From NCBI GenBank assembly GCA_016342345.1, contig JAEINO010000007.1:1-64000 (forward strand): 64,000 bases of DNA, written 5' to 3'. Positions within the stretch are counted from its first letter, which is position 1. The number at the start of each line of letters is the position of its first letter. Below are positions 33,790 to 42,008 of this stretch, one piece after another. Source of the stretch: Pseudodesulfovibrio sp. (lineage in GTDB: Bacteria; Desulfobacterota; Desulfovibrionia; Desulfovibrionales; Desulfovibrionaceae). Both the position numbers and the translations under genes were made by a program. Under the pieces are notes generated by a model. It made no database searches and was not told the DNA's origin. It worked only from the letters and a program-made list of their open reading frames with translations.

Positions 33790-34988
33790 TCTTTTTCTCC
33801 GGCTTGTCCGGTTTCAGCTTGTACAATCATGTCTGAAGGGGTTTCGTCTTTTCTGAGCAGGGCGAGTTCGTACTTGGCAAGTCGGATATATTGCAGAAGC
33901 GGACGTTGTGCCTTGCACCAATAGCCGCAGATGCCACACTCGATGCAGGAGTGGATATGGAAATCCTCGGCTCGTTTGAACTGCTTGAATTCGGCACATC
34001 GGCTGATCATGCCGGGCATGATGCGAGCCGGGCAATGGCGTTCACATTCACCACACCCCAGGCAAAAATTGTCAGTTGTTTTGAGGCTTTCGTCCTTGCG
34101 GAGAATCTGGAGTCCTGTGGTGTCCTTGCCCACACCTTGCTCCAGATTGATGGCGGTCAGGCCGCGCATTGGTCCCCCCATCACGATTCTGTCGCCGGGT
34201 TGGACCGTGGCTCCGGCCTGTTCAGCCAGAAAGCCGACAGGCGTGCCAACGCGAATCAGATAGTTCCGGTTTCCGATGGTCATGATTGTTTCGGTCAGGG
34301 GTCGACCTGTTTCCATGATTCGTCCGATGAAATACAAATCCGAGACAGAGAGAATGACGGTGTCATCTGGGGGGGCATCGGGCAGCACTTCCTGACCCGT
34401 GACGGCTTTGATGACCATTTCATCGATGCCGTTGGGGTAAGTGGGCGCAACGTGCATGACCGTGCAATTGGCAAATGCATTGGCTCGGTTGCCCTTGGCT
34501 GCCACCAGGAACATCTTGGATGGCTTTACGATGCGTTGGACTGTTTCCAGTCCCAATTCCAGGGTTTTGCGGTAATCACGGAGTAGCGGGTCATAGATGG
34601 AAATGCCCGGCTCAGGCGGGACTGCGTTGATGATCAGGATCGGTGCCTTGTCAATGTTCTTGACTTGGGCACCCATGTCGCGGAGCCACTCCTTGAGGGG
34701 AGCCCCATCCGCGGAAGGTGCTTTTTTTGTCTTGGCCCTGTCCTTGCCATTGACTTTGATAAGCATGGAGTAGGGGAGGATGTCCTGGATTATTCCTGCC
34801 ATTGGTGCATGCATGTCGCCACTGCCATCGTGGTTGGCAATGGCAATTTTTGTCCCGACCAGTACCTGGTCGCCCTCGGAGAGAATCGGGGTATGGCAGG
34901 GGATGGGGATGCGCAATCGATCCGGCTCGGAACCCTTTTCCAGGGGGCCGGTTTCACCGGTTTGCAGGCTGAAACTGAACGTGGTCAT
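33786..34988 (-). CDS. rnfC: Rnf electron transport complex subunit C
   Basis: The soluble NADH-binding subunit of 400 residues. A biotin-carboxyl-carrier-like N-terminal region (HAPMAGIIQDI) precedes the NADH/FMN NuoF-like core (residues about 110-300, with QRIVKPSKMFL and a PYPNG-like APTYPNGIDEM). Two [4Fe-4S] motifs close it: CLGCGECERHCP near 308-319 and CIECGICGYWC near 347-357. It is the first true rnf gene, 13 bases after the decaheme cytochrome. Confidence 0.94.
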   Translation of the reverse strand: MTTFSFSLQTGETGPLEKGSEPDRLRIPIPCHTPILSEGDQVLVGTKIAIANHDGSGDMHAPMAGIIQDILPYSMLIKVNGKDRAKTKKAPSADGAPLKEWLRDMGAQVKNIDKAPILIINAVPPEPGISIYDPLLRDYRKTLELGLETVQRIVKPSKMFLVAAKGNRANAFANCTVMHVAPTYPNGIDEMVIKAVTGQEVLPDAPPDDTVILSVSDLYFIGRIMETGRPLTETIMTIGNRNYLIRVGTPVGFLAEQAGATVQPGDRIVMGGPMRGLTAINLEQGVGKDTTGLQILRKDESLKTTDNFCLGCGECERHCPARIMPGMISRCAEFKQFKRAEDFHIHSCIECGICGYWCKAQRPLLQYIRLAKYELALLRKDETPSDMIVQAETGQAGEKE

Positions 34989-35001
34989 ATCTGTCGGTCC
35001 C

Positions 35002-35745
35002 CTATTTCATGTGGCATTGATAGCAGGCATCGTCACCGAATGGTCCTTTGCCTTGTTTCTCATGGCAACTCATGCACTGGCCGTGAAAAGCATTCGTGGT
35101 CGTTGGAACAATAATATCCACAGGCTCGGCATGGCAGTTTGCGCAGGATTGTGTTTCCGGCTCACTGGTCGAAGCTGAGTCGTGGGTGTGGCAATTGCCG
35201 CATCCTTTGGTGCCTTCGTCGTACATGTCTTCATGACAATCGGCACATCTGGCATGATTGGCCTTTTTCAGGCTTAACATGTCCGTGGTGCCATTTTTTT
35301 TGTGACAATTGGAGCAGGCTTGTGGTTCTGGTTCGATCTCTGCCTCATGGTGGCAGGCCTGACAGTCGTCTTCCGCGTATTCTGTTTGATGTTTATCATG
35401 AGAGAATTTGGCGATGCTTGCTTCCTGGTGGTGACAGGAAATGCAATATTTCTCTTTGATACTCTCTTGATGATCTGCCACGAAAACTTCGTCGAATTTT
35501 TTGGCGTGGCAGCTGGTACATGCCGGGGGTGTCTGGTCGTTACCTGATGTATGATGGCAGGTAACGCAGTCCTGTTCTTCGCGTTCGGCATGTGATGCAT
35601 GGGTAAAAATGATGTTTCCGCCCTTGTTGTCGAGGAGAATGCGCGTTGGCGGGACCTCGGAACTTGCTGGTGCAAGGTAGCCTACAAGAGCTGTCACGAA
35701 TAAAATTCCGGTCAATATGGAGATGGTGAAATATTGTCTTTGCAA
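35002..35745 (-). CDS. Decaheme c-type cytochrome of the rnf operon
   Basis: A 247-residue periplasmic cytochrome with ten CxxCH heme sites (CVTCH, CTSCH, CISCH, CQACH, CSNCH, CADCH, CGNCH, CANCH, CMSCH, CYQCH) and extra histidines for bis-His ligation. An uncleaved or cleavable N-terminal helix (about 8-25) targets it across the membrane. In Desulfovibrio such multiheme genes head rnf clusters and are proposed to link Rnf with the periplasmic cytochrome pool. It starts with TTG 35745 after AGAGGT. Confidence 0.94.
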   Translation of the reverse strand: MQRQYFTISILTGILFVTALVGYLAPASSEVPPTRILLDNKGGNIIFTHASHAEREEQDCVTCHHTSGNDQTPPACTSCHAKKFDEVFVADHQESIKEKYCISCHHQEASIAKFSHDKHQTEYAEDDCQACHHEAEIEPEPQACSNCHKKNGTTDMLSLKKANHARCADCHEDMYDEGTKGCGNCHTHDSASTSEPETQSCANCHAEPVDIIVPTTTNAFHGQCMSCHEKQGKGPFGDDACYQCHMK

Positions 35746-35822
35746 TGAACTGACCTCTGGAGTTTTGGCTTATTAAGCTCGTATAGCTGTAAAAACGGGG
35801 TTAAGTCCATATCATTATCTTG

Positions 35823-35858
35823 TTGATTGATCAGTCAATGCCATACTTTGGAAGTATG
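35823..35858 (-). promoter_or_regulatory. Two adjacent palindromes upstream of the cytochrome-rnf operon
   Basis: The first, TTGATTGATCAGTCAA (35823-35838), is a near-perfect 16-base palindrome; read on the minus strand it contains TTGACT, a good -35 box, with TGATAT 18 bases on. The second, CATACTT-TGG-AAGTATG (35842-35858), is perfect. The pair is 78 bases ahead of the cytochrome start. The remaining sequence to 36023 holds no gene I can support. Confidence 0.5.
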
Positions 35859-36023
35859 ATAAATGAATAGTGTGGAAAGTTGGCGTGTTGAAGACACCTC
35901 AATCAAATTTTTAGTGCAGCAGATTATATACATCCTCTTTGTTTATTTGTAAAATTTGATGGAGGCGGACGGATGCCTCTTTGAATCTGGAAAGGCTGCA
36001 GTATTCTTTTTTATGCTGGAGTA

Positions 36024-36347
36024 TTATTTTCGTACGAGAATTTTGTTCAGAAACACCAGTGCGAAGAAAGCGGTTCCTGTCCACCAAAGAAAGATTGATA
36101 ATTCGGTTGAAAAACAAAGGTATGCCGTCTTGACGGCTAGATCAAGTGGAAGGGATTGGACAAAAGACGTGTAGTCGATGCCGAACAACGCGTGTGATGC
36201 GTCCATGAGTGTCAGTGAAGGCCAGCAGGCAAAAAGAATCCAGGAGATGCCCTGATAGGCAAGAACCAGGAGACAGCCAATCCAGGCGATGATTCCAAGT
36301 GATTTGAGCATGGTGATCATATATCTAATTGCCGTCCAAAATTCCAT
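36024..36347 (-). CDS. Small membrane protein, hypothetical
   Basis: A 107-residue protein with about three hydrophobic helices (roughly 15-45, 65-80, 84-102) and short polar ends. I recognise no family. The start ATG lacks a clear ribosome-binding site, and only 36 bases separate it from the divergent PilZ gene, so the two may share a control region. Confidence 0.6.
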   Translation of the reverse strand: MEFWTAIRYMITMLKSLGIIAWIGCLLVLAYQGISWILFACWPSLTLMDASHALFGIDYTSFVQSLPLDLAVKTAYLCFSTELSIFLWWTGTAFFALVFLNKILVRK

Positions 36348-36383
36348 GGGGTATTGCTAATAAAAATAGAGGAAATACTCATA

Positions 36384-37013
36384 ATGGATTTAGCCGTTGG
36401 AGATAGGATACTCGTCGAATTTTCGACTTTTGGCGATAGATTTCTGAGCATCGTGACCGATGTGAAGAATGATGGTCGGCTGGTCGTTTATTCTCCAATT
36501 ACTGATCCCATTGTAAAGAGGCTCAGGACTGATCGGAATGTTGTGGTCCGGTATGCCCACAATGGTCATCTCCTGGGATTTTTTACCCATGTAATTAACA
36601 AGATTGAAAAACCGGGTACTGTCATAGAATTGGCAAAGCCTGATGGTGTCCATGATGCAGAAGAACGTTGCGAAATAAGGTGTCCCTGTCGTTTTCCGGC
36701 AATGGTCGTTGATGGTGACAGGGCTGCCAGGGTTGTTGTGGAGGACATGTCCGCAAGTTGCTCCCGAATTCGTTTGCTCAATGGAGATCATGCGCCGCTT
36801 CTTGAAGAAATTGGCCTTGGCGTTCAGTTGACATTTCACCCTTTTGACATCGATTGCGATGGATATTCTGTCGGGTGTGTGGTCAGGAACACCTTCATGA
36901 AAGATGGGGATTGGTATGCCGTGCTTGAGTTCAACAGGGAAGAGAGCAAGGTTCGGCAGCGTATTGCCAGCTATATTGAAGCTCAGATACGTTGCGGAAT
37001 CCCAAGGCTTTAG
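36384..37013 (+). CDS. PilZ-domain protein, YcgR-like
   Basis: A 209-residue protein with an N-terminal YcgR-type beta domain (about 1-90) and a C-terminal PilZ domain, the arrangement of c-di-GMP-responsive flagellar brakes. The PilZ RxxxR motif is present as RCEIR near residue 95, but the second motif D-x-S-x-x-G reads DMSASC, with cysteine for glycine, so c-di-GMP binding may be weakened or lost. I take ATG 36384, which follows GAGGAAAT; a TTG at 36354 is in frame upstream. It is monocistronic, with its own terminator. Confidence 0.82.
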   Translation: MDLAVGDRILVEFSTFGDRFLSIVTDVKNDGRLVVYSPITDPIVKRLRTDRNVVVRYAHNGHLLGFFTHVINKIEKPGTVIELAKPDGVHDAEERCEIRCPCRFPAMVVDGDRAARVVVEDMSASCSRIRLLNGDHAPLLEEIGLGVQLTFHPFDIDCDGYSVGCVVRNTFMKDGDWYAVLEFNREESKVRQRIASYIEAQIRCGIPRL

Positions 37014-37064
37014 TTGGCTTTACTGAATTTGATTGTTGTCGTTATCGTCGTGAATGGACGAGAC

Positions 37065-37114
37065 AAGCTCAAAATCTTTGCGTACGTGATGTACGTATTG
37101 ATCTTGAGCTTTTT
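37065..37114 (+). terminator. Terminator after the PilZ gene, long nested hairpin
   Basis: AAGCTCAA/ATC and GAT/TTGAGCTT form a long imperfect stem ending in TTTT. The 23-base loop itself contains CGTAC...GTACG, so a second small stem can form inside. Confidence 0.7.
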
Positions 37115-37161
37115 AGTGTCTGGTCTTGCGGTCTTCATGAGCAGTCCGCCGGAAAGTATCG

Positions 37162-38070
37162 TCAGTCCAGTTTCAGCTTTTTTGCATAGTTGGCGGCTTC
37201 AATACCCGCAACACATCCTTCGCCCACGGCCTTGGCCATTTGCAGAGGTGGTCCGCATATGTCTCCAGCGGCAAAGATGCCTGGTCTGTTGGTGTGCTGT
37301 TTCTTGTCAGCTTCAATATATTTCATGGATTCATCCAGCTGTATGTCGAGCATTGCGGTCAGTTCCAACATGCCTTTGGCACCGAGTTCGATGAATACGC
37401 CACTGACGCTTTGCGTGGTCCCATCTTCAAGCAATATGGATTCGACACTGTTTTCACCACGGATTTCCTTGATAGTGGAACCTTCGTGGACAATGACGCC
37501 GGTTGTGTCGAGCTGTTTTTTCAAGCCCTCGGCAACATTAAGTTCCTCGCAGTAGAGGTGAACTTCCCGTGCGAAGCTGGTCAGGGAAACAGCTCCTCCG
37601 GCGGCTGCGCTGCGGCATCCTGCAACGGCCACGACTTCATTTTTGTAAAAACCAGCATCACAGTCAACGCAGTAGCTGACGCCTTTACCGAGCAGTCTCT
37701 TTTCGCCAGGGACCTTGAGCTTGTTGTGAGTGGAGCCAGTGGCAAGGATAATGCTTTTGGTTTTGAGCATTCTTCCTGCTTCAGTCTTGAGGATCATGAG
37801 TTTGCCATCGGGTTCAATGGAAAGCACATCTTCGTCCATGATTTCCGCGCCGAAATTGATAGCTTGTTCGCGTCCGGTATTCAGGATGTCTTCACCTGAC
37901 AATTTGAGTTGGCAGCAGTAGTTTTCAACATGCGCCCAGTACAGGCTGCTATTGTCCATGCGGCCGAGCATGAGAGTCCTGGCTTTTTTGCGTGCTCCGT
38001 GGATGGCCGCTTGCAGACCGGCAGGGCCGGAGCCAAGTATGACGATGTCGTAGAGAGATGAGTCGGACAT
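37162..38070 (-). CDS. Thioredoxin-reductase-like flavoprotein lacking NADPH motifs
   Basis: A 302-residue member of the low-molecular-weight thioredoxin reductase family. FAD motifs are GSGPAGLQAAIHG near 12-24 and AAGDICGPP near 265. The redox CxxC is CVDC at 134-137, preceded by VSY as in the family. The NADPH half is altered: the second glycine loop, usually GGGNSA, reads AGCRSAAAG, and the HRRxxxR that binds the 2'-phosphate of NADPH is missing (HLYCEELNVAEG). It may use NADH, ferredoxin or another donor. ATG 38070 follows TGGAGG. No thioredoxin gene is adjacent. Confidence 0.87.
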   Translation of the reverse strand: MSDSSLYDIVILGSGPAGLQAAIHGARKKARTLMLGRMDNSSLYWAHVENYCCQLKLSGEDILNTGREQAINFGAEIMDEDVLSIEPDGKLMILKTEAGRMLKTKSIILATGSTHNKLKVPGEKRLLGKGVSYCVDCDAGFYKNEVVAVAGCRSAAAGGAVSLTSFAREVHLYCEELNVAEGLKKQLDTTGVIVHEGSTIKEIRGENSVESILLEDGTTQSVSGVFIELGAKGMLELTAMLDIQLDESMKYIEADKKQHTNRPGIFAAGDICGPPLQMAKAVGEGCVAGIEAANYAKKLKLD

Positions 38071-38159
38071 GGAAGCCTCCATGGTTTGTCGGAGTGATTG
38101 TCTTATCCTTGAGTATAATGATCAGTGAGAAAATGTATAGGGTGGCTGTATTCTTCTTC

Positions 38160-38942
38160 TCAAAGAAAGGGAATCATCAGCATCTTGGACAGGCGGACAA
38201 ATGCGGCATCCCTGAATATGGTCAGTCCGATGTGCATGGCGTCATGCCCCAGGTCTGGTTGAGCCTTGTACGTGCCGAATAACCGATCCCACCAGGGGAA
38301 ATTGAATCCGTAGTTCATGTTGGCTTCACGCATGTCGGTCGAGTGGTGGACGCGATGCATGTCGGGCGTGACGACAAGAAGCCTGAGTATGGAGTCTTTG
38401 CCCGTGGGCAAATGAACATTGGCATGATTGAACAGGGCACATCCATTGAGCAGTATTTCGAAAATTATCACGGCGATTGCAGGAGGACCGAGCAGGAGAA
38501 TGACTGTCAGTTTGATGAGCATGGACAGTATTATTTCAATGGGATGGAATCGGATTCCGGTGCTCGCATCTATGTTTGTGTCAATGTGATGCATGCGGTG
38601 AATACGCCAGAGCAGGCGTTGTCTGTGGAAGGCGACATGTTGCCAGTATATGGTCATGTCGAGAAGGAGGACGCCAACGACCACCGATAGCCAGTCGGGA
38701 AGAGAGAGAAGACTGAGCAGGCCGAGGCCGTGTTCTTCGCAATAGAGAGCCAGGCTGGTTGGGATGATCGGAATGAGTATGCGAACCAATACTGTAGAGA
38801 GTACGGAAATGGAGATATTGGAAAACCATCTTCGTGTCTTGGAGACATCAAGGGTGCGGCGGGGCCACAGGGTCTCGGCAGTCCCCATGACCACAAGCAT
38901 GGTAATGAATGAGCCAGCGCGGATGAATGTTTCCGGGTTCAT
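38160..38942 (-). CDS. Fatty acid hydroxylase / sterol desaturase family protein
   Basis: A 260-residue integral membrane di-iron oxygenase-like protein. The histidine-box pattern is clear: HVAFH near 108, HRMHH near 122, NHANVH near 180 and HRVHHS near 205. About four to five helices surround them. Family members hydroxylate or desaturate lipids with O2, which is striking in an anaerobe; many bacterial members have no known substrate. It follows a response-regulator gene with a 20-base gap and may be co-transcribed. Confidence 0.88.
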   Translation of the reverse strand: MNPETFIRAGSFITMLVVMGTAETLWPRRTLDVSKTRRWFSNISISVLSTVLVRILIPIIPTSLALYCEEHGLGLLSLLSLPDWLSVVVGVLLLDMTIYWQHVAFHRQRLLWRIHRMHHIDTNIDASTGIRFHPIEIILSMLIKLTVILLLGPPAIAVIIFEILLNGCALFNHANVHLPTGKDSILRLLVVTPDMHRVHHSTDMREANMNYGFNFPWWDRLFGTYKAQPDLGHDAMHIGLTIFRDAAFVRLSKMLMIPFL

Positions 38943-38962
38943 GGAATCCTCTGGTGAAATGG

Positions 38963-40075
38963 CTATGGATCGAGATCCTTGGCGGATTCCTTGACTCCTT
39001 CGGCAATGGGGCGGGGACGGGCAGCCTTGCCCATGATTGGAGTCCAGGGTTTGCCGTGTATTCGTTGATACAGCTTGTTGGCCTCCCGGAATTCAGGGTT
39101 CATCTTCAGTGACATGTCAACTGCGGATGAGGCTTCTTCCAGCTTGCCCATGAAGTACAGGGCTTTGGCCATATTGAAGTAGATGTTTTCGTCGTTTGGC
39201 GTGAGCTCAAGTGCCTGCTTGTAGGCGTGGATGGCTCCGGGGTAATCTCCCTGTTTGCGAAGATTGACCCCAAGGGAATTGAACGGATTGGGTGTGTCCG
39301 CTTCGTACTTGAGAATCTCGATGAACATGGCCTTGGTTTCTTCCAGACGGTCAAACTGGGCATGAACTTCGGCGGCCTTCTTGAGAAATTTCTTGCAGGC
39401 ATCCATATTGCCCTTGCCTTTGTAGGCATCGGCCAGCCCTTTGTAGGCTTCGGCAAACAAGTCGTTGATCTTGACTGCTTTTTTGAAGGATACGATTGCC
39501 TTGCCGTATTTGCCCTGAACCATGAACTGGCATCCCATGTCATAGTATTTCTGGGCTTCATCCTGATATGAGATAAGCTCTTCAAAGGCTTCGATGGCTT
39601 CGTCAAAGTTGCCGCGTTCGACCATTTCCTTGGCTTCCTGAAGTTCCATTTCTTCGATTTCAGGATAGCTGTCCAGTTGGTTGGCGAGGATGAGATATTT
39701 CTCGAAAGTGTCGAGGGAGTATGGTCTGAGAATGTATCCGATACAACCGGCGGCAATGGAATCAAGAACGTGATCCTTTCTGTTTTCCAGTGTGACCATG
39801 ATGATGGGCAGAGGTCTGCCACTCATGTTCTTGCGAACGATTTGGGCGAACTTGATCCCGCTCATGTCGTCGAGGGTCGAATCGCAGAAAACAAGGTCGA
39901 CAGGATTGTCCGCAAGGTAGTCGATGGCATCGACGCCTGTGCTGAATATCTTGACATTGATCGGACCGAATGTCTTGACTGTTGCAAGGTCACGCTTGGC
40001 ATGAACCTCAACGTTGGTCAGTATGATGATGTTTTTGTAGACACCGTATGCCTTGCTGTCCTTTTTTTGGGCCAT
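38963..40075 (-). CDS. Response regulator receiver fused to TPR repeats
   Basis: A 370-residue soluble protein. The receiver domain fills about residues 12-130, with the phospho-acceptor aspartate in LVFCDSTLDD near 64 and the threonine and a switch region MVTLENRKD. The conserved lysine before a proline reads RPYS, so arginine replaces lysine. From about 150 to 345 there are five or so TPR units (AIVSFKKAVKINDLFAEAY, AIHAYKQALELTPNDENIY), a protein-docking output instead of DNA binding. The start ATG lies 12 bases after AAGGGAG. Confidence 0.88.
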   Translation of the reverse strand: MAQKKDSKAYGVYKNIIILTNVEVHAKRDLATVKTFGPINVKIFSTGVDAIDYLADNPVDLVFCDSTLDDMSGIKFAQIVRKNMSGRPLPIIMVTLENRKDHVLDSIAAGCIGYILRPYSLDTFEKYLILANQLDSYPEIEEMELQEAKEMVERGNFDEAIEAFEELISYQDEAQKYYDMGCQFMVQGKYGKAIVSFKKAVKINDLFAEAYKGLADAYKGKGNMDACKKFLKKAAEVHAQFDRLEETKAMFIEILKYEADTPNPFNSLGVNLRKQGDYPGAIHAYKQALELTPNDENIYFNMAKALYFMGKLEEASSAVDMSLKMNPEFREANKLYQRIHGKPWTPIMGKAARPRPIAEGVKESAKDLDP

Positions 40076-40127
40076 GGTTCGTTTTTTCTCCCTTGATATG
40101 AATTTGTAATGTCTTGAATTGATTATA

Positions 40128-40910
40128 TCAAGGGGTCGACAGAGTTTTATAATGCATGAATTTGAGGACTTTATTCTCAAGAGACTGAATTCTATCGTTT
40201 TTTGGTAGAATGGAAAATGCTCGTTCAACAAGATTCTTTTGGGCAAGCAGGTGAACGGAAGCTGTGAAGTTGAGTGTGAAAATCCAGCCGGTGATGAGAA
40301 GTATGAAATCGTTGGTGTAGCGCATCAAATTATAGTCACACGTTTTTTCGGAGAAAACCATTCTGTATACTGTGTCCGAGTACCTGTCGGGATTTTCTAC
40401 GAGACTGTGAATGACGACCGGTTTGGTTTCGGAGTCCTGTCCAAGGTGATCGAGTATGACTTCGTAAATGTCGATTTTGTCCGCATCCCGGACAGTCTTG
40501 ACCATGGTGGACAGAGGTGCGGAAAGTTCGGATCGGATATCCTTGACGTTGTGCAGTGCGACTGCGGCGCGGATTGTTCTCCAGTCCCGGTCCGTGAGTT
40601 TTCCGGGAAGATCCAGTTCGCGCAATGTCAGTACGCCAAGACGTCCGTGGTTGGTTGAGTCTGCGTCCTTGTATGTTCCGTATCTGGCGTATTGGGGAAA
40701 GCGGCCAATATCATGATAGAGAGCGGCGAGTCTGGTCAGGCAGGCAGAGTGGCCGGAGATGTTTTCTCCATCAAGTATTGCGCGAGCATTATCGAGCACC
40801 CGCAGGGAGTGGTCGATTTTTAACTGGATTAGATAGTCGTTTTTCTGATTGCCGGTCAGGTATTGCGCTGCGAAAGCGGTGAACGTTTCGATATGACGGG
40901 ATAAGTCCAT
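40128..40910 (-). CDS. HD-domain phosphohydrolase
   Basis: A 260-residue HD superfamily protein. The metal ligands are H34 (KIDHSLRV), H66-D67 (ALYHDIGRF), a further histidine in STNHGRLG near 89 and the RDADKID aspartate near 142. The family hydrolyses nucleotides or other phosphoesters; no output or sensor domain indicates the substrate. It is coupled to the upstream membrane protein gene by a two-base gap. Confidence 0.85.
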   Translation of the reverse strand: MDLSRHIETFTAFAAQYLTGNQKNDYLIQLKIDHSLRVLDNARAILDGENISGHSACLTRLAALYHDIGRFPQYARYGTYKDADSTNHGRLGVLTLRELDLPGKLTDRDWRTIRAAVALHNVKDIRSELSAPLSTMVKTVRDADKIDIYEVILDHLGQDSETKPVVIHSLVENPDRYSDTVYRMVFSEKTCDYNLMRYTNDFILLITGWIFTLNFTASVHLLAQKNLVERAFSILPKNDRIQSLENKVLKFMHYKTLSTP

Positions 40911-40912
40911 GA

Positions 40913-41242
40913 TCAGTCCTTGAGTCGTTTCATCCTTATCATGTAGTCGTCTTCCGTGATTTCACCTCTTGAGTATATCTCCTCAAGTTCGATTCGTTCC
41001 TGTTCCAATTGTTCTTTGGCTTCACGATCCATCTCTTCATCTCTGAAATAACCGTTTGGTCCGAACAGGATGCGCAGGAAAAGCAGGATGGCTCCCATGA
41101 TGAGGGTTACGAAAACCAGCCGTGCAATTGATGGTAATATATGCTCTCCATAACCTGCATTGAATGGCCATGCGCGCCATTGCGGACTATCCATGAAATC
41201 GAAGAAGCCGGATAGAATGTTGGGTAAATCATGTATGTTCAT
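40913..41242 (-). CDS. Membrane protein with SHOCT-like C-terminus
   Basis: A 109-residue protein: a short polar N-terminus, one or two membrane helices (about 38-62), then a charged tail ending LEEIYSRGEITEDDYMIRMKRL, which fits the short C-terminal (SHOCT) motif found in many membrane proteins as an oligomerisation element. It is two bases from the HD-domain gene downstream, suggesting a shared job. Function unknown. Confidence 0.75.
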   Translation of the reverse strand: MNIHDLPNILSGFFDFMDSPQWRAWPFNAGYGEHILPSIARLVFVTLIMGAILLFLRILFGPNGYFRDEEMDREAKEQLEQERIELEEIYSRGEITEDDYMIRMKRLKD

Positions 41243-41575
41243 TGTAATTATAGCCTCCAGGGGCGGTCAAGGTTTGGCCGTGGAGATTTACTACGTTTCA
41301 AATGGTTCGCTTGCAAGAGGTTTGGGAGGGCTGTGGGCAGGTTGATGAAAAAACTCAATAAAGAGGGCTGGAAAAACAGATGATCGCATTCGAGAAGTGA
41401 AGATTTTTTTCTTTCAGTTCTTGAGCATGTTATGAAGAGTCTGTGAAAATTGCCAGTGTAACCACTTGGAAAAAGTGTTTGTCGTGCTCTTGTGCTCAGT
41501 GTCTTTAGCGATTATGTTGCATCATGCGTTTCGTTTCCCGATGGTATTGGGTACTGGTTTGTTTTTGGAGGAATA
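41243..41575. other. Divergent intergenic region with no gene seen
   Basis: This 333-base stretch separates the membrane-protein gene (minus) from the response regulator (plus). It has only stop-rich frames. A weak stem, CGGTCAA/TTGGCCG, lies near 41266-41282; no strong promoter was recognised. Confidence 0.5.
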
Positions 41576-41974
41576 ATGCGAATTTTGATTGTTGAAGATG
41601 AATATACCAGTCGTAAATTGTTGACGGCACTTCTGGCCGACTATGGTCAGTGCGACACGGCATCCGATGGTGTCGAGAGTGTTGATATGTTCAGAAAGGC
41701 CCATGATGCAGGATCACCCTATGACCTTATCTGCATGGATATCATGATGCCCAACAAGGACGGACATCAGGCCCTGAAGGAAATCAGAAGCATTGAACAG
41801 GAGCTCTGCGTCAAACCCTCGAATGAGGTCAAGGTGGTCATGGTAACCGCGCTTAACGATCCCAAAACAGTGGTTAAGGCCTATTACAAGGGCGGGGCGG
41901 CAGCGTATCTCACCAAGCCCATTGAGGTAGAAAGTCTCAAGGCAATTTTGCGCGATCTTGCCCTCATAGATTAA
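41576..41974 (+). CDS. Single-domain response regulator, CheY-like
   Basis: A 132-residue stand-alone receiver domain. The acidic pocket is VEDEYTS near 6-12, the phospho-acceptor aspartate lies in CMDIMMPNKDG near 56, and the switch residues T (VTAL) and K (TKP) are present. No output domain follows. Start ATG 41576 has the strong TTGGAGGAAT ahead of it. No kinase gene is adjacent; it differs from the flagellar cheY at 50793. Confidence 0.9.
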   Translation: MRILIVEDEYTSRKLLTALLADYGQCDTASDGVESVDMFRKAHDAGSPYDLICMDIMMPNKDGHQALKEIRSIEQELCVKPSNEVKVVMVTALNDPKTVVKAYYKGGAAAYLTKPIEVESLKAILRDLALID

Positions 41975-42008
41975 TCATGCCCGCGTTGGCCAGATGTACG
42001 GAGCATAC

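Noticed and set aside
35911-36117. A 68-residue minus-strand frame overlapping the small membrane protein
   Set aside because: It overlaps the better-supported membrane protein in another frame and has no features.
37014-37394. A 126-residue plus-strand frame between the PilZ gene and the reductase
   Set aside because: It crosses the terminator at 37065-37114 and runs opposite the reductase.
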